Origin: Ryuthela nishihirai
Lineage: Eukaryota > Arthropoda > Arachnida > Araneae > Heptathelidae
Assembly: GCA_038380435.1 (NCBI GenBank)
Contig: JAWZYU010000013.1
Span: forward strand, 7,701,901-7,765,900
DNA: 64,000 bases
Reading direction: 5' to 3'
Below are positions 32,911-44,308 of the stretch, in pieces. The position numbers were made by a program, and so were the translations under genes. How positions within the stretch are numbered: the first letter of the stretch is position 1; the number at the start of each line of letters is the position of its first letter. Below the pieces are notes generated by a model, which was not told the DNA's origin, searched no databases, and saw only the letters and a program-made list of their open reading frames with translations.

Positions 32911-33927
32911 AGCGAGCAGTTGGAATTTCCTCCGTCATATCAGACTGAAACGCTCCCGGTTGAGTCGGACTCACTCCGTTGGCTCGAATGTTGTTGTACG
33001 GGAACCTCCGCTACAAGCCAAGAGCCAAGACTCTATCAGGCACGGACAATTGACCCCAGTGACCATTACGGGCAGCTAATTGGAGGCATTTAGTTCCATT
33101 ACCGCTGTGATCCAGGACAACCCTCGGGTCGTTCTGCTCTCGTCGCGGTTCACATCTTCAGCGTTGAGCATCAAAAGGGAAAAAGGAAAGGTCAATGCAA
33201 CGGGGTCTTCTCTCAGAGTTCAGTTGGGATTTGCAATATTCCGTCGAAAACATTTCAGATTTCGAGACGAACTAAAGTTTCTTTCCAGAAAGCTTTCCAC
33301 GATAGTTGAGATGAATGATAAATCGAATCCTTCACCACACTATAAAAGACAAATTTTCCATCTTTGAGAGGCGCTTCTTTCTCTTCTTTCATCCGAAGAT
33401 GATCATTTTCATGGAATTGCCATTTTCTTCAGCTGACAATGTTCATTTGCACGCATTACAGATTCCCCACGTGACGCTGGCGATGTTTTCCTCAACAGAG
33501 ATCGTTTCAGCAGTCTCGAAGTCCCCTTCCCACTCGCGCTGCATCTTCAAAGCCACCATATTGTTTTATTGTCCCCTCTTCCTTGGGCGATGATGTCTCA
33601 GATGATGAATTCTCCCTCTCTCTCATCAAATGCAACAGAATTGCTTTTGGTTTCGATTTCCACTTTTCCCTCCTCCAACGAGAGGAAATTTAAGAACTGC
33701 AATAAAAGAAATCATTAGAGAACAAAATTTTGTTTCAACCTTCGGAATCATATTTAAGAAGTTATAGAGTTCCAAATGTGATTTTCTATTGAGATAACAT
33801 GGAACAATTTCTGTTTTTCTGTCCAGTACTTGTATATTTCCAAACCCTAAAAAAACTTCTTTTTTTAGTTATAATCTCTATGCCGAATTATGAGCGGTTA
33901 ACACCCTCTCTCCTGGTAACTTTTTCC
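32911..33927. other. no recognised feature
   Basis: Mixed composition with overlapping short plus-strand ORFs (33080-33367 and 33315-33593) lacking recognised domains. AT-rich after 33690. No element end was seen before the SINE-A at 33936. Confidence 0.45.
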
Positions 33928-33935
33928 TAAGCACG

Positions 33936-34496
33936 GCCCGTGGCCCCGTGGGTGGGAGAGCCATACCCTGTGCACGTTAAAGAACACGCTGGATGGCCTT
34001 GACGGGAGGTTACCATCTCTCTCCCAACATCTATTCCAGTGAGTCTATCTCCTCCCCTAACCTTCTCTGAGCTTTCGGGGTCCTTGTGACCTGGCCATTT
34101 AGCCCATTGTGTTAAAAAAAAGTGCCTCTCAGAGGCAGTGGCGCACTCAGGATTTAATCTTGGGGGGAGGCGAGGAGCCCGCTGGTCCGGCTTGGGCACA
34201 GGAAGTAGCGCTCGGTCCGCCCGAGCACTATTTCGTTCTCCTTGTATTCACAGCGGCAGTGATTCCCGAGAGCTGAGAGAGGGTATTCCCACCTAGTGGG
34301 ACCGGTAATTCAGTAGTAGTGTAGAAATAGAAGACACGACACGACATAAATATAAAAAAATGAATTTTAATTAGGAAAAGATTTTTGGAAAATTTCTTAC
34401 TGTTTTTTTTTTCCTTTTTCTTTGGGGAGGGGGCTGCCAGGGCCCCTTGGCCCTCCCTCTGGGTGCGCCACTGCTCAGAGGTAAAACAACCCAACT
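33936..34496 (+). mobile_element. SINE-A, 5'-truncated, split by a hAT MITE
   Basis: SINE-A lacking the tRNA-like head. It runs from ggcccgtggccccgtgggtg to gcctctcagagg, is interrupted by the element at 34136-34473, and resumes with ctcagaggtaaaacaaccca. A short target duplication (taagcacg) sits at 33928-33935 and 34497-34504. Confidence 0.85.
34136..34473. mobile_element. hAT MITE, 338 bp, perfect 8-bp TSD
   Basis: The terminal inverted repeats are cagtggcgcactcag (left) and the complement of cagtggcgcacccag (right). A perfect 8-bp duplication (ctcagagg) flanks it at 34128-34135 and 34474-34481, the size made by hAT transposases. There is no coding capacity. It inserted near the 3' end of a SINE-A copy and so is younger than that copy. 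Confidence 0.95.
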
Positions 34497-34504
34497 TAAG
34501 CACG

Positions 34505-35200
34505 TCAGTTTTTATCTGCTAGTCCGCAATTCTCTGCTACAATCGTGCATGAGTGCTGATTTGGCACCTACCGCGGACTGATGTGTGGCAGCGGACATAT
34601 CCCCTACCAACAAATTGCCACGCCTGTCAAGTGCAGGTTAATACTGAATTTGAGAAAATAATAAGTATTGAAAACCTGATTTTCCTCAAAATGTTTAACA
34701 CTTAAATGCATTTATTCTGTAATTGCGTTTTCTGACTTCACCAATTTATCCTGCAAGCCCACAAATTAATTAAAATTTGCATCTTTTTATCATTGTAAGT
34801 ATTTTTCTTTCGCCAAATATTACACCAAATGCCCATTTATTCAGCCACACTTCAAGTTCATGGGAACCCTATCACCACCATTCGATGTTACACAAAACTA
34901 ACATTATTCTTTGTGAGAAGAATGTTTTAAAGACTTTCAGAAAATTGCATGTGATAAAATTTAGGAAAACATATGCTAATAGATATGCCAATAGACATAT
35001 GCTAATAATAATACACACATGCTAATAGACAGGGACATACTAATAAGGAAAATAGAGACAAAACTTATTAAACTTATTTACATTTCATGCATTTTTCACG
35101 AAATATTTTAAAGCCCTAAAAGGAAAGGGAAATGCTCTACTGCATTGGAAATCTAATCTCTGCGATCCTTTCAGATTTTCATGGCTTTATTAATGGTTCG
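34505..35200. other. AT-rich stretch, no gene
   Basis: No gene was recognised. Around 34970-35045 short phrases such as atgctaatagac recur irregularly, a degenerate micro-repeat. RTE copy E starts at 35201. Confidence 0.5.
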
Positions 35201-37187
35201 GTCTCTAAATGGTAGATAGGTAGTCACTGGAAGGAGAGCTATGCACCAATCCCCTGTGATGATGCATAGAACTGGCCAGGCCTAGCACCTAATGTCCGAC
35301 CACGCCTTCTCGTGGTGCAGACTGTTAGTACCGTTCAAAAGAGATACTCTCTTGTGGAAGTGAACGGAAGGGGAGGGCTGCCAGATTAGTGTGGCCTACT
35401 GATCTGGACAACTATGGCTACTTTTCTTTTTTTTTCTACCCAGCTGAGGAGTGGTCAACCACAATATATGGCTCTGAGCTTGATTATGGATCCTGATTTT
35501 GCTGCACTGGTGGGCTTCTGTGGTAGGAAAATCTTCCGCTCTGTTTTCTCTTTGTTTGTGGGTTGACAGCCCCAAGTGAATAGATTCACAGGATATGTTT
35601 ATCAGCTGGTGGATAATCCTGAGCAGAGGTCATCGCAGGCACCTGAACTCTTTACTTCTATTGGCATCGTCAAATTCTACATTGGAGGAAGTCTTCCAGT
35701 GTAGATGGCTTCAGCCTTTAGTGGTGGGGGAACGGATCTTTGCCCCATGTCTGCGATTAGGGGGCTGTTTGATATTGTCGACATTCCCTCTCTCAATAAA
35801 CATAGTTTCTTTAAACATCTCACTAACCATTTTCTCTTCATAGGTAGTTGGAATGTGAGGACTCTGCACAGAGCTTTTTCTCTTGATGACCTAACACAAG
35901 AATTCCACCATTATAATTTAGATATTCTTGGTTTGCAAGGTACCAGATGGACAGAGAAAGGTCAGATTCTTAAAAATAATCTTAAATTTCTCTTTTCAGG
36001 GAGGGACGACAATAAGCATCACCAAGGCGTGGGTCTGCTTCTCAGCAGACACGCTAGCGATGCTCTTCTAGGATATGAGTGCATTAATGAAAGGTTTCTT
36101 ACAGCAAAATTTCAGACAAGCGTTAAAGACCTTAATGTTATCTGCTGTTATGCCCACACTGAGGATGCTGATGAGGATGAGAAGGATAGGTTTTACGGAC
36201 AATTTCAGGATATTTTGAATTCTGTCAAGAAAGGAGATATTACCCTTGTTCTAGGTGACTTCAATGCCAAAGTTGGTACTGACTCTGACTTTGGGGATTG
36301 GTGATAGGCCCTTTTGGTATTGGTAGCTGCAATGGCAATGGGCAATGTCTCCTACAGGTAAATAAACTCAATGGTTTCAGAATAACTAACACTTATTACA
36401 ATCACCGCAATATACATAAGTACATATGGGTTTTACCTGATGGGCTGCATAGGAATATGATTGATTATATATTAATTAACAGCTAGTTCTGTTACGAATA
36501 CCAGGGCATATAGGGGAGCTGAAATAGGATCTGACCATTACCTTGTTAAAAGTGTCTTGCAACTTGAACTTAAAAAGTGTTGTGCTAGGGTTAAAAAATT
36601 TACTTTTAATACTGCACATCTGAAAGACCCAGTTATAGCTAAAACTTACCATGACAGGTTGCTTAGTCATTATGACAGTCATGATATGCTTACTACTGAA
36701 GTTGAGGAAGAATGGGACCATTTTAAACAGGCTTTTTTTGGAAACTAACAGTTCTCTTTTAGGAAAAAAGGTGCAGAGGAGGCAGAATTATCTGGGTGAT
36801 AAGGCACTTGAGCTTATTTCGGAAAGAAAGAACTACAGGAATGTCCTTAATCGATACCCTACTAGTCCTAATAGAAAGCATTATAGAGAACTTAATAAAC
36901 GTGTAAAAGATCAGTTAGCTGCTGATAAGAAGAATCTTTTGCTTGATGGTTTGGCTGACAAAGCTGAGGAGGCAGTTGCAGCACAACAGCAGAGAGCTGT
37001 ACCAGATAGTTAATGTTTTGTGTGGTAGAAAACGGACAGGCATACAAGGATTGCAGGATAAACAAGGTAAGGTTATAGAAGGTGAGGATTCTGTCATGGC
37101 TAAGTGGGCTGAGCATTTCAGTGATGTTCTAAACAATGCGGTTAGTTCTACTCCCATTGTTTGCAATGATGATAGATGCATTGGTGG
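35201..37187 (+). mobile_element. RTE-clade LINE, copy E (5' end present, 3' lost)
   Basis: It begins at the same 5' terminus as copies B and C (gtctctaaatggtagatagg) and contains the whole endonuclease region, unlike B and C. It stops abruptly at gatgcattggtgg (37187), inside the linker before the RT. Ordinary reverse-transcription truncation removes 5' ends, so loss of the 3' part implies a later deletion or rearrangement. Copy D lies 540 bp away in the opposite orientation. Confidence 0.9.
35705..37180 (+). pseudogene. RTE endonuclease and linker, broken (copy E)
   Basis: APE-type endonuclease that would nick the target for RTE insertion. It starts MASAFSGGGTDLCPMSAIRG at 35705, directly after an in-frame TAG. 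Motifs: GSWNVRTLH (catalytic Asn) near 35850, LGLQGTRWTEKG near 35925, where the family Glu (LQETRW in copy D) is Gly, VLGDFNAKVGTDSD near 36255, and EIGSDHYLVKS near 36525. Breaks: a one-base change in frame at 36296-36300 (DFGDW then stop), a stop at 36484-36486 with loss of the WAS segment, a frameshift near 36730 and another near 36980. The RT is absent. Confidence 0.88.
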
Positions 37188-37729
37188 TCAATATTTCAGA
37201 GTATGGCATAAGATGGAGCAGAATGTGAAATTCACGTCAACATTTCCTTGAAAGTTAATTAAACATTAGTAACACATCTGTTGTAAACTGATCAGTTGAA
37301 ATCAGACATGCGCACTTTCTTCTTCCCGGGTGCTGTTGCGATATCGATTCTTATTTCAAAATGGTCACATAACAAGAGGCTCAGAATTGTGTTATGGAAA
37401 GGGATCCCACTGGACAGCTGCTTGGAGACGGATTCACATCGCCAGGGTGAGCTGCAATGTGAATAGGTTTTTTTTTTTTCTTAGTACAAAAAACTGTTAC
37501 TAAATAATGCAATGCTGATCTGACGGAATTTTAAGACCTAAGGCCTACTCACTCTATCACATTACGATTGATCTAACCCTTTCCATCGTTTCCGTGTTAA
37601 TTCCTTTTTGTACATTCATTTTTGGTAAGGTAATCAGCGTAGAAAGTGAGTGTTATAGTAGTAATAGTAATTAAATTATAATTGATGATACATCACATTA
37701 GCTAATTTTTTCATCGCAAAATTTTAAAA
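37188..37729. other. no recognised feature
   Basis: Unique-looking sequence between RTE copies E and D, with a T-run at 37470-37480. No gene, repeat or element end was recognised. Confidence 0.5.
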
Positions 37730-40564
37730 CATCATCATCATCATCATCATCATCAAGCAGCCATGGGCTACGGAGGTCCAACCAGACCGTGCAATTTAGT
37801 TCTCCAAGCAAGTCTATCCTGAGCTACATCTACTGCATCTGGCCATTGCACACCAATTCTAACAAGGTCCTGTTTCACATTGTCTGCCCACTGCATCCTA
37901 GGTCTCCCCTTCTTTCTCAGGCCTTTAGGCACACTGTTCATAACCCTATTCGCCAATCTATAATTATTCATACGGGCACAATGGCCAAACCAACGGAGTC
38001 TCTCTCTGCACAATATGCTGCTTAAAGGAGGTTGCAAACTCCTTTGCCTAACCTCATCATTAGTTACAAAGTTGAACCACCTAATGCCCAAGATACTGCG
38101 TAAGCATCTGGAATCAAAAGCATCTAGTTTCCTGTTATCTTGTTTACAAAGTGTCCAAGTTTCACTACCATAACTAAGCCTAGAAAGAACCAAACTATTA
38201 TACAGTCTAATTTTAGTCTTCAGGTGTATACGCCTATTTCTCCACACTCTCCATAGATTCTTAAAAGTCCCGGCAGCAATCCCCATTCGTCTGTTAATCT
38301 CATGCCGCACATCACCATTATCTGTTACATAGCTCCCAAGATAATTAAACTGTGACACCTGCTCAAGACTGCAACCATTCAGATTAACTGAATCACAGCC
38401 TGCCTGACCAATTTTCATCACTTTAGTTTTCTCTCTGTTTATAACCAAACCTACTCTACTACCAGTCTCATCAACAGCTCGAATGAAAGAGTTCATCTCA
38501 TCAACATCATTTGCCAAAAGGGCTAAATCATCAGCATAATCTAAATCAGAAATTTTCGTATCTCCAGCCCATTTAAGGCCAAAATCTTTCCCTTGAAGTG
38601 AATTTCGCATAATATAATCAATAACCAAGCTAAAGAGAAAAGGAGACAAAATGCACCCTTGTCGAACACCGGAAGTAATGCTAAACCAATTGCTACAAGC
38701 CTTACCAACTCTCACACACGACTCAGTGTTATTATAGAGAGCTTTCATTATGTTAACTAACTTGTCTGGTATACCATATGATCTCACAATCAATTATGAC
38801 GATCAACAGAGTCGAAAGCCTTTTTGAAATCAACAAAGCTAGCAACCAAAGGTTTCTGAAACTCTAAACATTTCTCAAGAATCTGCCTAAGTGAAAATAT
38901 CTGATCCACACATCCCCTACCACTTCTGAATCCACATTGCTCATCATGCAATTGACTGTCAACCAGATTCTCAATTCTATTAAGCACAATCATGGAAAGA
39001 CCTTTACCTCAAACAGAGAGTAGGCTAATACCCCTATAGTTATCACAAGAACTGCGATCACCTTTTTTGAAAATAGGGATAACAATAGCTCTGGTAAAAT
39101 CCTTAGGAACCATGCCTTTATCATAAAAGATATTCATAATTTCAGTCATCCAAGTGGTAACCGAAACATTCCCAGCTCTAAGTATTTCGGTAGTAATTTC
39201 ATCTACCCCTGGGGATTTATGTAGTTTAAGTTTTGAAACAGCCAAAATAACTTCAGATTGTGTTATAGAGCCAACATTAAAGCCACCAATGCATCTATCA
39301 TCATTGCAAACAATGGGAGTAGAACTAACTAAGTTGTTTAGAACATCACTGAAATGCTCAGCCCACCTAGCCATGACAGAATCCTCCCCTTCTATAAACT
39401 TACCTTGTTTATCCCTCAATCCTTGTATGCCTGTCCGTTTTCTACCACACAAAACATTAACTATGTGGTACAGCTCTCTGCTGTTGTGTTGTCTAACTGC
39501 TTCCTCGGCTTTGTCAGCCAAACCATCAAGCCAAAGATTCTTATCAGCAGCTAACTGATCTTTTACACGTTTATTAAGTTCTCTGTAATGCTTTCTATTA
39601 GGACTAGTAGGGTTTTGATTAAGGACATTCCTGCAGTTCTTTCTTTCCGAAATAAGCTCAAGTGCCTTATCACTCAGATAATTCTGCCTCTTCTGCTCCT
39701 TTTTTCCTAAAAGAGTACCGTTAGTGTCCAAAAAAGCCTGTTTAAAATGATCCCATTCTTCCTCAACTTCAGTAGTAAGCAAACCATGACTGTCATAATG
39801 ACTAAGTAACCTATCATGGTAAGCTTTGGCTATAACTGGATCTTTCAGAGCTTCAGTATTAAAAGTAAATTTTTTAACCCCAGCACAACACTTTTTAAGT
39901 TTAAGTTGCAACACACTTTTAACAAGGTAATGGTCAGATCCAATTTCAGCTCCCCTATATGCCCTGGTATTCCTAACAGAACTAGCCCATTTGCTGTTGT
40001 AATCAATCATATTCTTATGCAGCCCATCAGGTGAAACCCATGTGTACTTATGTATGTCCCGGTGTTTGTAATAAATGTTAGTTATTCTGAATCCATTGAG
40101 TTTACTTACCTGTAGGAGACGTTGCCCATTGCCATTGCAGCTACCAATACCAAAAGGGCCTATTACTCCTCCCCAAAGGTCAGAGTCAGTACCAACTTTG
40201 GCATTGAAGTCACCTAGAACAAGGGTAATATCTCCTTTCTTGACAGAATTCAGAATATCCTGAAGTTGTTCATAAAACCTATCCTTCTCATCCTCAGTGG
40301 GGGCATAACAGCAGATAACATTCAAGTCTTTAACGCTTGTCTGAAATTTTGCTGTAAGAAACCTTTCATTAATGCACTCATATCCTAGAAGAGCATCGCT
40401 AGCGTGTCTGCTGAGAGGCAGACCCACGCCTTGGTGATGCTTATTGTCGTCCCTCCCTGAAAAGAGAAATTTAAGATTATTTTTAAGAATCTGACCTTTA
40501 TCTGTCCATCTGGTCTCTTGCAAGCCGAGAATATCTAAATTATAATGGTGGAATTCTTGTGTTA
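37730..40564 (-). mobile_element. RTE-clade LINE, copy D (5'-truncated)
   Basis: The 3' end is complete with an ATC tail (37730-37753). The 5' end is truncated within the endonuclease at 40564, just before LTQEFHHYN. It is the least damaged long coding copy here and the only one with the endonuclease Glu intact (LQETRWTDKG). No clear target duplication was found. Confidence 0.92.
37768..40564 (-). pseudogene. RTE endonuclease-RT, nearly intact body (copy D)
   Basis: Open for about 518 codons from TQEFHHYNLDILG to DNYRGISLLSV at 39009. The endonuclease includes LQETRW (Glu), VICCYAPTEDEKDRF, GDFNAKVGTDSDLWG (Asp/Asn) and GSDHYLVKS (Asp/His), followed by the linker. A TGA replaces Pro in LSVPGKV near 39008. 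A 7-nt deletion near 38793 then shifts the frame within FKKAFDSVDRHNLWL. From 38793 to 37768 it is open again, with RT motif B, catalytic YADD (LDYADDLALLAND), VINREKTKV and the C-terminus LHGLVGPP. The first catalytic block (GSWNVRTL) is missing through truncation. Confidence 0.9.
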
Positions 40565-41548
40565 TGTGCTGAAAAATATTTCGGATTGCATGATACCAAT
40601 TCATCAATTCTCCTTCATTTAACGCGATGTGCAGACGATACTCCAATCCAGGGGTCGGGAACCTGTTATTTTTTTTTTTTTTGGAGTCCAGAGCCAAAAT
40701 AACGAAAATGAGATAAACCAACAAATTTTGAGAGCCACAAATGTAATCTTTATTGGGTCAAGAGTCATAACAGGAAAAAAGAAACCGCGGATTATTTTAT
40801 TAATAAAAATAAACCACAACGTGTAATTTAAAAATAAGTATGTTGAAATGTAGGCAATAAAACTACCGAAGAGGATTATTAAAAATCTGCCATTAATCTG
40901 TTGGACTTTTTAATTTAAGTTTTCACAACCAACTTAATGAAACTTGGAGTGTATTTCGAATATTTGAAATGCATTAGTGCTTTTTGCGACAAACCGTTTC
41001 GCTATTTACTCCTACTATCTGTAACTCTTTACTGTGAGAGAAAATGAGACCATTCAGAAAATCTCAGCGAAGCCAAAAATTTCTCTAATCATTTGTAACG
41101 AAGCACACGTCTTTAAGAAAATTCTTTCGAAATGTTAGGGCTCAACAATTATATTCACCGAGAGAGTTTTAGATTTGTTCCTTAATTTCTCGGAGAAAAA
41201 ATGAAACCAAAGCACCAAATATTTTTGAAAACTTTGGTATTATTTAATTCGGTAAGTATTTAAGTACTATGGTCGATCGCGAAAGAACTCTGTCTTAAAA
41301 GTCGATCGCAAAGTCCAAAAGTTTGGCGCTCTCTGTTCTACTTTAACTGTCGTAAATATCGTTTATCTCAGGTCATAAACTTAGTGAAGAGCCACTAGGA
41401 AAAAAATATTTTCTTAAAGAGCTGCAGGAAAAAATATGTTCTTGAAAGCGAAAAGATACATTTCTAATGAGTAATGCAATAAATTGAAAACAAGCTATGT
41501 TCTTAAGGAATCAAGAAAAGTATCTTCATTTAAAAAACAAAAATATAC
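40565..41548. other. AT-rich stretch; possible hAT-like terminus
   Basis: No gene was recognised. At 40649 the sequence caggggtcgggaacctg, followed by a T-run and ccagagcc, resembles the left end and edge of some hAT nonautonomous elements. The matching right end was not found before the gypsy LTR, so an element is not called. Confidence 0.35.
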
Positions 41549-42025
41549 TGTTACGACAGAAGGAATCTGGCATCCGAAAGCAAAAAGTAGCAGCCAACGA
41601 ATAAGAACTTTGGGAGAATTGGAAGAAGAACAGTGGAGCGTGTAACGGTCGTGTTTCCAACGGTCTAGAGTTCGAAAATGGACGGTTAGCTGTTCTGAGA
41701 CAGTGCGCGTTAAGTATAAAGAATTATCTTTATGTGTTGTGTACGCGGGAAGTATAAAAGTGGTATCTTTTATGTGATGTGTACGCGGATGTTCAAGCGA
41801 CATGGTAATCAAGTAAAAAAGGTAATATTTAGTGGAATAGACAGAGCTAATGTTGTGTGCTCTGCGCAGGAATATTGATGACTTGTGTATGGTTAATAGT
41901 TGATTTGTTAATAAGATACTTCATCCATATTTCTTTGTAACAATTTACCTTGTATTGAATTTGGTTTTGAAATATAGCTTTTAATACTCACGCTCAGTGG
42001 CTATCCATTTTTGTAATCCGCAACA
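41549..42025 (+). repeat. gypsy 5' LTR
   Basis: 477 bp, from tgttacgacagaagg to taatccgcaaca. It contains an internal duplication of about 38 bp (41713-41750 and 41751-41789), each half beginning agtataaa and ending gtgtacgcgga. The right LTR carries the same duplication. Confidence 0.97.
41753..41760 (+). promoter_or_regulatory. TATA-like box in the 5' LTR
   Basis: The sequence tataaaag lies in the second half of the LTR's internal duplication. A weaker version, tataaag, sits in the first half near 41715. It would place the transcription start roughly 25-30 bp downstream, but no initiator was identified. Confidence 0.45.
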
Positions 42026-42027
42026 TT

Positions 42028-42044
42028 TGGTGTCAGAAGTGGGA
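42028..42044 (+). other. primer-binding site
   Basis: tggtgtcagaagtggga begins two bases after the 5' LTR. The TGG start is what pairs with a tRNA CCA end to prime minus-strand synthesis. The tRNA was not identified. Confidence 0.75.
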
Positions 42045-42055
42045 TAATTTATTGA

Positions 42056-43600
42056 ATGCCGTTAACTAGAAGTATGGATGAATTAGTAAAGCTGATAAAT
42101 AGCTTGAAAGCCGATATGGCTACACAAATGAATGACATTAAAAGTCAAAATAATGATATGAAAGCCGATATGGCTACGCAAATGACTGATATGAAAGCCG
42201 ATATGACTACACAGATGAATGACATTAAAAGTCAAAATAGTGAAATAAACAATAAAGTAGGTGACCTGGCCGCACAAAATAATGAGTTGAGAACTGAGAT
42301 AGTTTCTCAAAAAGATGATTTGAAAGCCGAAATGGCCGCACAAAATAATGAGTTGAGAACTGAGATAGTTTCTCAAAAAGATGACTTGAAAGCCGATATG
42401 GCTACACAGATGACTGATATTAAAGGTGATATAGCTGCCCAAAGCAATAAAATAGGTGACCTTGCTAGACAAAGTGATGACTTGAAAGCCGAAATGGCTT
42501 CTCAAATTGGTAAGATTACTGATCAGTGTAAGGACATTAAAACCGAACTTAATAAAACAATGTGATTGTTTAACGGTTGAAATTGACAGTGTAAAATATG
42601 ATCTTGATAGTGTTAAGTTAGATTATAAACATGAAATTGAAATTGTAAAAACTGATTGTGAACGCCAGTTTCAGATTTTGAGAAATGAAATGTTACCTTC
42701 TGCTTGTGATAATAATAATTCTAGTGGAAATAATGTTATTACACATATCGCTAAAAATACAACTAAACCTTCTACATATGATGGTCAATCATGTTGGACA
42801 GTATTTAAAACACAATTCGAAGTTATCGCTGCAGCCAATGAGTGGAATGAATTCCAAACGACCAGTTTTCTTGCAGCTTCCTTAAGAAATTCTGCTGCGG
42901 AAGTTTTGCAGTCTGTTCCAGAAGAAAAACGACTTGATTATCAAAGTCTAGTTTCTGCATTAGAACTAAGGTTTGGTGATAGTTATTTAAAACAATATTA
43001 CGTGACTCAATTTAAACATCGCATGCAGAAAAATGGTGAAACTTTGCAAGAGCTTGCTAGTGATATTGAGCGTCTAGCTAGATTGGCTTATAGTAACTGT
43101 CCACCAGAAATTCAAGATAATTTAGCTCAATTACAATTTATTGATGCTATTGCTGACCCAAGCCGTCCCGTGGCCGAATGGTTAGCGCGCTTGGCTACTG
43201 ATCTACGGGACCTGGGTTCGAGCCCCGGGTAAGGTATGGATGTGTGTGTTGTTTTTCTGCTGAGGTCCTGCCATCCTCTCAGACCTTCTACTGTGGCATA
43301 TAAACTGGCAGGCTCCTGTCAGACCTCTGTGGCAAGCAGCTGCTTGAGGGGGTATTGCTGACCCTGACACTCATCAATCTCTGAGGATGTTGGAAGGTGA
43401 ATCCTTAAAGTCAGCTGTGGTACATGCTATGAAATACGAGTGCTCTAGGCTTTCCTCCCGAGCGAACAAACGTACAGTGAGATTTGTGAGTGCAGAAGAA
43501 ACTGTAGAAAAGGATAATGAAATGAAAGAACTAACCAAAGCCATACTATCTGTTTTGAAAGATATAAAAGGTTCTTCTTCAAAAACTACAACAGACCTTC
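42056..43600 (+). pseudogene. gypsy gag, frameshifted and interrupted by SINE-B
   Basis: Capsid-type protein that would package element RNA. The N-terminal ~165 residues (MPLTRSMDELVKLINSL onward) form a long predicted coiled coil built from repeated phrases such as KADMATQMTDIK and AAQNNELRTEIVSQKDD. Near 42555 a one-base change moves the frame, after which QCDCLTVEIDSVKYDLD and a capsid-like region (YDGQSCWTVFKTQFEVIAAA and LQELASDIERLARLAYSNC) continue. At 43160 a SINE-B breaks the gene; it resumes at 43354 in the frame predicted by the 205-base gain. A basic stretch precedes the zinc knuckle. Inactive as it stands. Confidence 0.88.
43160..43353 (+). mobile_element. SINE-B in gypsy gag
   Basis: Full-length SINE-B with A-box (tggccgaatggttagcgc) and B-box (ggttcgagcccc) regions and the tail gctgcttgagggggtat. 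An 11-12 bp target duplication (attgctgaccc at 43149-43159 and 43354-43364) brackets it. It inserted after the gypsy element did. Confidence 0.95.
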
Positions 43601-44308
43601 AGTGTTGGAATTGTGGCAAGACCGGACACATTCGTACCAACTGCAATAGGAAACGAATGAGGAGTCCAAGTCCATCAACTAGACAACAGGATCAGAGAAA
43701 CAGAAAATTTGTAAATCTTGCGAGGCAAAGGCTGGCTGTTGATTGGTTGGCCCCAGGGGAAGTCGCCCACGTTTCAACATTACATGGTGATAATAATGGA
43801 TTAGTAGCTGATGGAGCCATAAATGGAATACCTCGCCGTATGATAGTCGACACTGGTGCAAATGTAACTTTACTCAGAACGGATATAATAAAGAAAATAA
43901 TACCTCACCCAAACTTGAATACTACACAGTCTAAAATAAGTCTACAAACAGCCACTGGAGATCGTGCAAAAGTCCATGGAAAAATAGAACTTAACATCCG
44001 AGTTGGTAGCTGTCTGGTACACCACCCTGTTTACATCGCTGACATCTACGATGAATGCATATTAGGCCTCGATTTTCTTAAGAAACATGGATTCAACATT
44101 ATACCCAGTGATAACCTACTCATCTATGAGACAGAAGAGATTCCTCTGCTTAGCCGGACGTCTGATTCTTTATCAAGCGTAACTTCAATATTAGTGACGG
44201 AAGACACATAGATCCCAGCACAAAGTGAAGTTATAGTCCGTGGACATCGGGCGGAGACTTCTGGGGCCTTCCTATTGGCAGTTACTGAGTAGCCTCTGGT
44301 AAAGGAGC
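43601..44308 (+). pseudogene. gypsy zinc knuckle and protease
   Basis: One CCHC zinc knuckle, CWNCGKTGHIRTNC, near 43605, is followed by a retroviral-type aspartic protease with the active-site motif RMIVDTGANVTLL near 43850 and the flap-distal block ECILGLDFLKKHG near 44070. Gag and protease are in one frame here, so no slippage site is needed between them in this family member. A TAG at 44209-44211 (after TEDT) and a second TAG at 44290-44292 with a frame change end the reading. The continuation KGALAHNILVARTLV is in the next frame. Confidence 0.9.

Noticed and set aside
40649..41548. hAT element starting at caggggtcgggaacc
   Set aside because: Only one end-like sequence was found. No matching inverted end or 8-bp duplication could be located.
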